Assembly: GCA_030595455.1 (NCBI GenBank)
Contig: JAUVDF010000085.1
Coordinates: forward strand, 1 to 5,689
Source: Fidelibacterota bacterium
Lineage (GTDB): Bacteria; Fidelibacterota; UBA8477; JABMPR01
Direction: 5' to 3'
Length of the DNA stretch: 5,689 nucleotides
Below, piece by piece: positions 1 to 5,689 of this stretch. A program made the translations under genes and the position numbers. A model generated the notes under the pieces. It saw only the letters and a program-made list of their open reading frames with translations, was not told the origin of the DNA and made no database searches. Position 1 is the first letter of the stretch. The number at the start of each line of letters is the position of its first letter.

Positions 1-1017
1 ATGTCTAAAATTCTAGTTACTGGTGGTGCCGGATATATAGGGAGCCATACTGTCCTTGAATTACTTGAAAATGGTGATCAGGTGGTAGTGGTTGATAATC
101 TTTCAAATAGTAGTCGTGAATCACTTAAGCGTGTTGAAGCTTTAACCGGCAAGCAACTTGATTTTTATCAAGTTGATCTTTTGAATAAAACTGATCTCAT
201 GCAAGTATTTAAAGAACATGTCATCGATGCGGTGATCCATTTTGCAGGATTGAAAGCCGTTGGTGAGTCAGTTACTATTCCGCTCAATTATTACCAAAAT
301 AATTTGACGGGTACACTCAATCTCTTGGAAGTCATGAACCAGTATAATGTAAAAAGACTGGTGTTTTCATCATCTGCTACCGTTTATGGTGATCCAGCTA
401 CAGTTCCCATTACCGAGGATTTTCCGACATCGGCGACCAATCCATATGGGCGATCTAAACTGATCATCGAAGAAATGTTACGTGATTTATATATTTCAGA
501 TGATGGATGGGATATTGCCTTGTTACGTTACTTCAATCCAGTTGGCGCTCATAAAAGTGGACGCATTGGTGAAGACCCAAATGGTATCCCCAATAATTTA
601 ATGCCCTACATCTCGCAAGTGGCGGTTGGCAAGTTGGAGAGACTACCGGTTTATGGAGATGATTATAACACTCCTGATGGAACAGGAGTTCGGGACTACA
701 TCCACGTCGTTGATCTGGCCTGGGGTCATATAAAAGCGCTGGAACATCTGGCTACTGCTCCGGGCTTGGAAACTATTAATCTTGGAACAGGTAGTGGTTT
801 CAGTGTTTTGGAGTTGTTAAAAGCCTTTGAAAAAGCTTCTGGTAAACCAGTCGCTTATCAAATTGTTGAACGGCGTCCCGGTGATATTGCCCAATGTTTT
901 GCCAATACTCAGAAAGCCTTTGACATTCTTGGTTGGAAAGCTGAACGAGGGGTTGAAGAGATGTGTAGTGATGCCTGGCGCTGGCAATCTAACAACCCTA
1001 AAGGTTATTCTGATTAG
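1..1017 (+). CDS. galE: UDP-glucose 4-epimerase (possibly also UDP-GlcNAc 4-epimerase)
   Basis: A cytoplasmic NAD-dependent epimerase that interconverts UDP-galactose and UDP-glucose (Leloir pathway, and supply of sugars for surface glycans). The 338-residue product equals the usual GalE length. Seen directly: the Rossmann NAD motif GGAGYIG at residues 8-14, the VDNL segment at 31-34 after the second strand, [10 protein letters not shown] at 81-90, the short-chain dehydrogenase triad Ser125, Tyr149 (NPYGRSK) and Lys153, the RYFNPVGAH segment at 176-184, and RRPGDIAQ at 291-298 in the sugar-nucleotide domain. The ATG is the first base of the window, so no ribosome binding site can be seen. The start is supported because the protein begins as family members do, just before the first beta strand. 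Residue 299, aligned to the E. coli Tyr299 gate, is Cys, which in the family goes with acceptance of N-acetylated UDP-sugars (inference here). The 3' end overlaps the stop of the convergent exporter gene. Confidence 0.96.
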   Translation: MSKILVTGGAGYIGSHTVLELLENGDQVVVVDNLSNSSRESLKRVEALTGKQLDFYQVDLLNKTDLMQVFKEHVIDAVIHFAGLKAVGESVTIPLNYYQNNLTGTLNLLEVMNQYNVKRLVFSSSATVYGDPATVPITEDFPTSATNPYGRSKLIIEEMLRDLYISDDGWDIALLRYFNPVGAHKSGRIGEDPNGIPNNLMPYISQVAVGKLERLPVYGDDYNTPDGTGVRDYIHVVDLAWGHIKALEHLATAPGLETINLGTGSGFSVLELLKAFEKASGKPVAYQIVERRPGDIAQCFANTQKAFDILGWKAERGVEEMCSDAWRWQSNNPKGYSD

Positions 1018-1039
1018 CTTGCAAATACCAGCCAGCTAA
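1014..1039. other. Inverted repeat at the galE/exporter convergent end
   Basis: TTAGCT (1014-1019) and AGCTAA (1034-1039) form a perfect 6-bp inverted repeat. A mismatch and a further GC/GC pairing inside leave an 8-nt loop. The left arm starts at the overlapping stop codons. It could act as a bidirectional 3'-end hairpin, but no T-run follows on either strand, so a standard intrinsic terminator is not supported. Confidence 0.25.
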
Positions 1040-2045
1040 GCCCTACCACTAGACCGATAAACAGGTTTATCCCTTTAACTTTTAAGAAATCAGTTCTGCT
1101 GAAGGCCAGCAGAGGCAGCATGCCGTGTCCATCCTGAACAATGGAGCTGACCAGCAAAGTACCTAAAGGTATCAATCCCTTGGAGAATAAAGTTACAAAT
1201 AGCAAGTGAGGTCCTGAAGAGGGTACGATCCCAAGCAGTGCGGAAAAAATGGTGACTTGCACTTTACTTTCTTTAATCACGGTGGCTAGATCCAGTTGCT
1301 CATTAACAAAATGAATTGCCAGGAGAGCTGCAAATGTCCAGGCAAACAAGGTCGGTAGATGTTCTTTAGTTACATGCTGCCACAAATGGTCATGGATAAA
1401 ATGTTTGGAGCTGCTAGCAACAATCCAGATACCGATCAAGCCTATTAATAAGAAAGTGATGCGTTTCCAGTTCCATACTTGAGGTCCAAGATACCCGGTT
1501 GTCAACAAAGCGATAAATATCAATAAGCCCAGAAATAGCAGGATTCGCGCCCGCTCATTCCATGAACTCCAAAAAGTTTGCCAATCCGGCAGCCATGCCA
1601 TGGCATCAGAATCGTGGAGGAGCATCTTATCACAGCGGTTTTCAGATCTGTGTTCCAGACCTGTTTTAAATATACGATCAACCAGCCAACCACTGATTAG
1701 CGCGATAATGAATAGTAAGAGAGTAATCAATAGAGCCTTATCTGGAAATAGTGCAAACATGACAAAGGCTTCATCACCGCTGGTCGCAATCATTGTGGCT
1801 GCTATTGCGCCCAGGGAAAACATTCTGTGGCTATATAAGGTTACAGCGGCAAATGCACCAAGACAGCCTGGCAGGATTCCCAACAAGCCAGCCCAGATAT
1901 ATTGCATCCACCCTCTCTGGCGACAGAAATAGGCTTCCCACTTCCCCCTGGATATCACATTTAAATACTCTACTAACAGCATCATCACAAAAACGAAAAA
2001 ACTGATACTGAGAGCGTGTTTCAGGGTTGGAAGAAGGGCACTCAT
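1014..2045 (-). CDS. Putative 10TM heavy-metal/manganese exporter (ArsP_2-like permease)
   Basis: A 343-residue integral inner-membrane protein. Hydrophobic segments lie roughly at residues 11-29, 50-70, 76-100, 104-123, 168-186, 197-213, 231-248, 264-286, 289-312 and 324-342, close to ten passes, with one long polar loop at about 124-165. No cleavable signal peptide is evident. The LGILPG, SGDEAF (89-94) and [12 protein letters not shown] (304-315) segments resemble, from memory, the family named putative 10TM heavy-metal exporter or putative manganese transporter. The substrate is not proven by sequence. The protein holds two halves that align without gaps at an offset of 216 residues: LGILP at 55-59 with LGIVP at 271-275, VTLYS at 68-72 with VTLFS at 284-288, and SGDE at 89-92 with DGHG at 305-308. 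The start ATG at 2045-2043 is the only start codon after an in-frame stop at 2066-2064, but it has only a weak ribosome binding site. It overlaps the stop of a short upstream ORF as TAATG. Family confidence is moderate to good; metal specificity is unknown. Confidence 0.78.
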   Translation of the reverse strand: MSALLPTLKHALSISFFVFVMMLLVEYLNVISRGKWEAYFCRQRGWMQYIWAGLLGILPGCLGAFAAVTLYSHRMFSLGAIAATMIATSGDEAFVMFALFPDKALLITLLLFIIALISGWLVDRIFKTGLEHRSENRCDKMLLHDSDAMAWLPDWQTFWSSWNERARILLFLGLLIFIALLTTGYLGPQVWNWKRITFLLIGLIGIWIVASSSKHFIHDHLWQHVTKEHLPTLFAWTFAALLAIHFVNEQLDLATVIKESKVQVTIFSALLGIVPSSGPHLLFVTLFSKGLIPLGTLLVSSIVQDGHGMLPLLAFSRTDFLKVKGINLFIGLVVGLSWLVFAS

Positions 2046-2083
2046 TAGACACTCTGTATAATTTTATGGGCTAGAATCATCAT
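2045..2083 (-). CDS. Possible 12-residue leader ORF coupled to the exporter gene
   Basis: On the minus strand a short ORF reads MMILAHKIIQSV and stops with TAA at 2047-2045. The last A of that stop is the first base of the exporter ATG, giving TAATG. The ORF has a strong Shine-Dalgarno (AAAGGAG, 2093-2087), 3 nt from its first ATG and 6 nt from its second (2080-2078), which is probably the true start. The exporter ATG itself is preceded only by ACAGAGTGTCT, a poor ribosome binding site. I infer that ribosomes load at the leader and restart on the exporter, a translational coupling arrangement. The peptide has no run of one amino acid that would mark a classical attenuator, and no metal-binding pattern beyond a single His. 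It is too short for its coding status to be judged from composition. Confidence 0.42.
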   Translation of the reverse strand: MMILAHKIIQSV

Positions 2084-2086
2084 CAG

Positions 2087-2093
2087 CTCCTTT
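2087..2093 (-). promoter_or_regulatory. Strong Shine-Dalgarno AAAGGAG, far upstream of the exporter start
   Basis: AAAGGAG on the minus strand is the only good Shine-Dalgarno match in the exporter leader. It lies about 41 nt before the exporter ATG, too far to serve it directly. It is well placed for the two consecutive ATG codons of the short upstream ORF. Confidence 0.5.
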
Positions 2094-2123
2094 GATGCAT
2101 GGATAGGCTAATCTGTTACAAAT

Positions 2124-2129
2124 AATATA
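2124..2129 (-). promoter_or_regulatory. Possible -10 element for the exporter transcript
   Basis: TATATT on the minus strand differs from TATAAT at one position and would place transcription start near 2117, about 35 nt before the leader ORF. No convincing -35 element lies 15-18 bp upstream, and the region is AT-rich, so this is a weak call. I see no yybP-ykoY (manganese) riboswitch-like core in the leader. Confidence 0.2.
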
Positions 2130-2154
2130 TGCTAAAAAGCAGACATACCAGGTA

Positions 2155-2183
2155 TTGCTTTTCCTTCAGTCGCGGAATATTAT
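2155..2183 (+). promoter_or_regulatory. topA: Candidate sigma-70-type promoter for topA-glyS
   Basis: TTGCTT (2155-2160) and TATTAT (2178-2183) are separated by exactly 17 bp. The -10 matches five of six consensus positions; the -35 matches only the TTG. The predicted start near 2190 leaves a leader of about 30 nt before the topA ATG. It is the best-spaced pair I found in the divergent region on this strand, but it was found by eye and is unproven. Confidence 0.35.
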
Positions 2184-2189
2184 CAACGA

Positions 2190-2205
2190 CTTGAAATATT
2201 TGAAG
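2190..2205 (+). repeat. 16-bp near-palindrome at the predicted topA transcription start
   Basis: CTTGAAATATTTGAAG is self-complementary at seven of eight base pairs; only the G-G pair at the fourth position from each end fails. It sits just downstream of the candidate -10 and 3 nt before the topA Shine-Dalgarno. It could be a dimeric repressor site or a weak hairpin in the 5' leader. AT-rich sequence makes such palindromes fairly likely by chance. Confidence 0.3.
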
Positions 2206-2208
2206 CAT

Positions 2209-2216
2209 AGAGGAAG
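2209..2216 (+). promoter_or_regulatory. topA: topA ribosome binding site
   Basis: AGAGGAAG ends 3 nt before the ATG at 2220, with its GGA core about 5 nt from the start codon. This supports the chosen start, which also gives the expected topoisomerase N terminus ([13 protein letters not shown]). Confidence 0.65.
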
Positions 2217-2219
2217 CAC

Positions 2220-4481
2220 ATGTCACAAAACTTAGTCATCGTCGAATCACCATCCAAAGCGGGTACTATTCGCAAATATTTGGGGGATGAGTATCAAGTT
2301 CTTTCCACTGTAGGTCATATTCGTGATCTGCCCAGAACCCAGTTAGGTGTGGATATAAAGAATGATTTTAAACCACTCTATGTTACTATTCCAGCCAAGA
2401 AAAAGAATGTTACTGCACTTCGGGAAGCTGCCAAAAAAGCCAGCACCATCTTCGTCGCAACTGATCCTGACCGTGAAGGAGAGGCTATTGGTTGGCATGT
2501 AACTCAAATCCTGAAAAACCTTAATAAGCCAATTCATCGTGTCATGTTTTATGAGATCACCAAAAGTGGTGTGCTAGAGGGCATGCGTAATGCTACTGAC
2601 CTCGATATGAATTTGGTGAATGCCCAGCAGGCCAGGCGCAATATTGATCGGCTAGTAGGGTTTAAAGTCAGTCCATTCCTTTGGCGGGTCTTGTATTCTG
2701 GCTTAAGTGCCGGTCGCGTTCAGTCTGTAGCTCTGCGGCTGATTTGCGAGAGGCAGGAGGAAATTGACAGGTTTGAGCCCCAGGAATACTGGACAATCAA
2801 AACCGAGGTTGAGACTGATCGGAAACAAGCATTTGAAGCAGAATTGCAGAAGGTTGATGGTAAAAAGGCTGACATTAATAATGAAATGACAGCAATGGAT
2901 ATTCGTCACGAGCTGAAGGATGAAAATTTTATAATATCCAGTGTAGAAAAAAAACAAGTTCGTCGTAGCCCAAGAGCGCCGTTCACTACCAGTACCTTGC
3001 AACAGGCAGCTTTTCAAAAACTCGGATTTACAACTAAGCGAACCATGACTCTGGCTCAACAACTCTATGAAGGTGTAACACTGCAGGATGGCGAGACGAC
3101 GGGTTTAATTACATATATGCGTACGGACTCTACCAGAGTAGCTAGCTCAGCAATCGACACGGTCAGAGAACATGTTAAAGCTACCCTTGGGACAAAATAT
3201 TTACCGGCCAAAGGACGTCAGTTTGGCAAAACTAAAGCTAATGTTCAGGATGCTCACGAGGCTATTCGACCAGCTGATCCTGCATTGCACCCCGACCTGG
3301 TTAAAGGATCCCTCACGGCTCCACAGGCCAAACTATATGATTTGATCTGGCGTCGCTTTACGGCTTCTCAAATGGCAGTGGCTGTTTTTGATCAATCTGC
3401 AGTTACTATTAAGGCCGGAACAAGATTTGACTTACGTGCTTCAGGATCAGACCTGGTCTTTGATGGTTATCGTAAAGTGTATTTTGAGAATGCAGAAGAA
3501 AAAGAGAGTCATATCCCTGCTGATCTGAAAGAAGCGGAAAAACTTCAATTATTACAGGTTGATGCAGACCAGCATTTTACAAAACCTCCAGCACTCTACA
3601 CTGAGAGTAGTCTGGTAAAAGTGCTTGATAAGGAAGGTATTGGTCGTCCCTCTACCTACGCCAACATTATTTCAGTTGTCCAGGCTAGAAACTACGTAAG
3701 CTCAGAAAAACGCAAATTGTTTCCAACTGATTTAGGTATCATAACCAACAAAATACTCGTAGAGAATTTTTCAGAATTGGTGAATAAAACCTTTACCAGG
3801 GAAATGGAAGATCACTTAGATAAAGTTGAGCAGGGTAAGCTTACCTATCTGGACATCATGAAAGATTTCTGGTCTCATCTGGAGCGGTGGCTGGCTGAAT
3901 CCTCTAAATCATATAGTGAAATTAAAAAGTCACTCCAGCAGGAGACAGAAGAGGCTTGTGAAAAATGTGGTAAACCCATGGTCATTAAATGGGGCAAGAA
4001 TGGTCAATTCATGGCTTGCTCAGGTTTTCCTGCTTGTCGCAATGCTCGACCTCTGGATACACCTGCACCAGTAGAGGGAGAAGAAGTTAAGGATTATGGG
4101 AAATGCGAGAAGTGTGAATCTCCACTTATCCTCAGAGATGGTCGCTATGGTAAATTCTATGCCTGCTCTGCTTATCCTAAATGTAAATTCACTAAGCCCT
4201 TTCATATATTGATGCCCTGTCCGAAACCGGACTGTAAGGGAGAGATTTCCCCACGGCGTTCACGGAAAGGAAGAGTCTTCTATGGGTGTACCAAGTACCC
4301 TGACTGTGATTTTGTCAGTTGGGATCCACCGATTGCCCATAAATGTCCCTCATGTGAAAACCCCTATATGGTTGCTAAATCAACCAAGAAAAAGGGTGAC
4401 TATGCCTTATGCCCAAATTGTAAGCATGAGGAAGCTGTTAATGAAACTGAAGCCCCAGAAAATTCTGAAGTGAGAGAGTAA
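2220..4481 (+). CDS. topA: DNA topoisomerase I (type IA, omega protein)
   Basis: Relaxes negative supercoils by cutting one strand through a 5'-phosphotyrosine link, balancing gyrase behind RNA polymerase. The 753-residue chain shows, in order: a Toprim domain (about 4-115) with VESPSKA and Glu9, and the metal-binding DPDRE at 82-86; [14 protein letters not shown] at 134-147 and GLSAGRVQS at 161-169; the active site [12 protein letters not shown] with catalytic Tyr299 and Arg301; DAHEAIRP at 344-351; and [11 protein letters not shown] at 471-481. The C-terminal part carries four cysteine clusters: Cys580/583/600/606, Cys629/632/649/655, Cys667/672/690/696 and Cys709/712/731/734. All are intact four-Cys zinc ribbons that would bind single-stranded DNA and possibly RNA polymerase. 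An acidic tail (about 738-753) ends the protein. It is shorter than E. coli TopA (865 residues), as in many non-proteobacterial forms. All key residues are present. It is followed after one base by glyS, so the two are probably co-transcribed. Confidence 0.97.
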   Translation: MSQNLVIVESPSKAGTIRKYLGDEYQVLSTVGHIRDLPRTQLGVDIKNDFKPLYVTIPAKKKNVTALREAAKKASTIFVATDPDREGEAIGWHVTQILKNLNKPIHRVMFYEITKSGVLEGMRNATDLDMNLVNAQQARRNIDRLVGFKVSPFLWRVLYSGLSAGRVQSVALRLICERQEEIDRFEPQEYWTIKTEVETDRKQAFEAELQKVDGKKADINNEMTAMDIRHELKDENFIISSVEKKQVRRSPRAPFTTSTLQQAAFQKLGFTTKRTMTLAQQLYEGVTLQDGETTGLITYMRTDSTRVASSAIDTVREHVKATLGTKYLPAKGRQFGKTKANVQDAHEAIRPADPALHPDLVKGSLTAPQAKLYDLIWRRFTASQMAVAVFDQSAVTIKAGTRFDLRASGSDLVFDGYRKVYFENAEEKESHIPADLKEAEKLQLLQVDADQHFTKPPALYTESSLVKVLDKEGIGRPSTYANIISVVQARNYVSSEKRKLFPTDLGIITNKILVENFSELVNKTFTREMEDHLDKVEQGKLTYLDIMKDFWSHLERWLAESSKSYSEIKKSLQQETEEACEKCGKPMVIKWGKNGQFMACSGFPACRNARPLDTPAPVEGEEVKDYGKCEKCESPLILRDGRYGKFYACSAYPKCKFTKPFHILMPCPKPDCKGEISPRRSRKGRVFYGCTKYPDCDFVSWDPPIAHKCPSCENPYMVAKSTKKKGDYALCPNCKHEEAVNETEAPENSEVRE

Positions 4482-4482
4482 A

Positions 4483-5689
4483 ATGGCACGTTTAGAAAGT
4501 TTTGATAAACTGGTATCCCTGGCAAAACGTCGGGGGTTTGTTTTTCAATCTAGTGAAATCTATGGTGGTATCAATGCCTGCTATGATTATGGCCCCCTTG
4601 GTGTTGAGCTAAAACGCAATGTGAAACAAATGTGGTGGAATGCCATGACCCGGCAGTATGACAATATTGTGGGTCTAGATGCGGCTATTCTAATGCATCC
4701 CAAGGTTTGGGAGGCCAGTGGTCATATTGAAGGTTTCAGTGATCCATTAGTAGATTGTAAGGCATGTAAAACTCGCTTTAGAGAAGATACGCTTTCTAAA
4801 GAAGCCATGGAATCTCATGAGTGTCCGGATTGTGGTGGAGAGCTGACAGAGTCCAGACAATTTAACCTTATGTTTAAAACCCAAATGGGTGCTGTTGAAG
4901 ACACTGCCTCTACTATTTATCTTCGACCTGAGACTGCCCAGGGAATATTTGTTAATTTCCCCAACGTAGTGGATACCTCACGGCAGCAGATTCCTTTTGG
5001 AATTGCCCAGATTGGAAAAGCATTCCGAAATGAGATCACCCCTGGTAATTTTATTTTTCGTACCCGTGAATTCGAACAGATGGAGATGCAGTTTTTTGTC
5101 AAACCGGATGAAGCGGATGAGTGGTTTAAAACCTGGATGGAGCGACGTAAGGAATTTTATGATACGATTGGGATTAGTCAGGAAAATCTACGGTTTGAGG
5201 AACATGGACCGGATGAGCTGGCCCATTACGCCTTAGCTGCATATGATATAGAATATAAATTCCCTATTGGTTGGAGTGAGTTAGAAGGAATCCATAATCG
5301 CTCTGATTTCGATCTCCGTCAACATGAGAAATTCTCAGGTAAGAGTATGGGCTACAGAGATCCCCAGACCAATGAGAAGTACACCCCCTTTATTATTGAG
5401 ACCTCAGCGGGTTGTGATCGAACAACCCTGGCCATTTTATGTGAGGCCTATGAAGAAGAAACACTTGAAGATGGTTCAGTTCGTACGGTGATGCACTTTC
5501 ACCCCAGAGTAGCACCGATCAAGGTCGCTATTTTACCTCTGGTGAAAAAAGGTGGGCTTAAAGAATATGCTGAGGATCTTAAAGATCAGCTTAAGAGTCA
5601 TTTTAATGTTTTCTATGACGAGAAGGGTGCAATTGGCCGTCGATATCGACGTATGGATGAAGCTGGGACTCCTTATTGTGTCACGGTGG
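4483..5689 (+). CDS. glyS: Glycyl-tRNA synthetase, dimeric (alpha2) type, 3' end beyond window
   Basis: A cytoplasmic class II synthetase that charges tRNA-Gly with glycine. 402 codons are open to the window edge. Family members of this single-chain type are about 460-500 residues, so roughly the last 60 or more residues are missing. Seen directly: [14 protein letters not shown] at 16-29; motif 1 around [11 protein letters not shown] (34-44); a zinc-binding knuckle with Cys92/Cys95 and Cys114/Cys117; [12 protein letters not shown] at 148-159; motif 2 with FRNEITP at 181-187 and [14 protein letters not shown] at 192-205; and motif 3 [11 protein letters not shown] at 306-316. The anticodon-binding domain begins near 340 ([14 protein letters not shown]). 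This is not the alpha2beta2 enzyme (separate glyQ and glyS chains) of E. coli. The ATG at 4483 is one base past the topA stop, with a purine-rich GAGAGAG (4472-4478) inside the end of topA as its ribosome binding site. That argues for translational coupling. The symbol glyQS is also used for this form. Confidence 0.96.
   Translation, partial: MARLESFDKLVSLAKRRGFVFQSSEIYGGINACYDYGPLGVELKRNVKQMWWNAMTRQYDNIVGLDAAILMHPKVWEASGHIEGFSDPLVDCKACKTRFREDTLSKEAMESHECPDCGGELTESRQFNLMFKTQMGAVEDTASTIYLRPETAQGIFVNFPNVVDTSRQQIPFGIAQIGKAFRNEITPGNFIFRTREFEQMEMQFFVKPDEADEWFKTWMERRKEFYDTIGISQENLRFEEHGPDELAHYALAAYDIEYKFPIGWSELEGIHNRSDFDLRQHEKFSGKSMGYRDPQTNEKYTPFIIETSAGCDRTTLAILCEAYEEETLEDGSVRTVMHFHPRVAPIKVAILPLVKKGGLKEYAEDLKDQLKSHFNVFYDEKGAIGRRYRRMDEAGTPYCVTV

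Noticed and set aside
1600..1932. 110-codon plus-strand ORF opposite the exporter gene
   Set aside because: Lies antisense to a well-supported membrane protein and has no recognisable domain; it looks like a shadow frame.
2057..2062. Perfect TATAAT on the plus strand
   Set aside because: No -35 lies 15-19 bp upstream (the nearest TTG-type match is 24 bp away). It is also about 160 bp from topA and inside the exporter leader ORF, so chance in AT-rich DNA is likelier.
2046..2130. Manganese riboswitch (yybP-ykoY type) before the exporter
   Set aside because: Considered because the exporter may move manganese, but I could not find the conserved loop sequences or paired stems. A covariance-model search with the Rfam yybP-ykoY model would settle it.
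2130..2141. TGCT-AAAA-AGCA mini hairpin in the divergent region
   Set aside because: Only a 4-bp stem with no following T-run on the plus strand; too weak to call a terminator or operator.
2703..3062. 119-codon minus-strand ORF inside topA
   Set aside because: The topA reading frame is intact and matches the family here, and the antisense product has no recognisable motif and no clear ribosome binding site.
4483..5689. Truncated or frameshifted glyS
   Set aside because: The frame is open without interruption to the last base and all class II motifs are intact; the missing C terminus is only the window edge.

Overview
The window reads as ordinary bacterial chromosome of moderate to low GC content (low-to-mid 40s percent by eye). 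It holds four recognisable protein-coding genes, three complete and one cut by the right edge. It also holds a possible 12-residue leader ORF. I see no mobile element, CRISPR array, tRNA or rRNA. The dimeric (bacterial/eukaryote-like alpha2) glycyl-tRNA synthetase and a compact topoisomerase I with four cysteine clusters fit a bacterium outside the Proteobacteria, possibly of the FCB group or a neighbouring phylum. That placement is a guess from protein character only.

Layout. Positions 1-1017 (+) encode GalE, a UDP-sugar 4-epimerase, starting on the first base of the window. Positions 1014-2045 (-) encode a multi-pass membrane protein of the putative 10TM heavy-metal/manganese exporter type, converging on galE with a 4-nt overlap of the stop codons. 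Positions 2046-2219 are a 174-bp divergent regulatory region. It carries a candidate promoter, a near-palindrome and a ribosome binding site facing topA. On the other strand it carries a strong Shine-Dalgarno with a short ORF that ends on the exporter start codon. Positions 2220-4481 (+) encode DNA topoisomerase I. Positions 4483-5689 (+) encode glycyl-tRNA synthetase, starting one base after the topA stop and running off the window.

How the genes relate. topA and glyS look like one transcription unit, probably translationally coupled. Both are housekeeping genes and nothing suggests a shared pathway. galE and the exporter are neighbours only by convergent placement. I find no strong evidence for a wholly new system. 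The most useful leads are the coupled leader ORF before the exporter, the gapless internal duplication in the exporter, and the cysteine at the GalE substrate-gate position.
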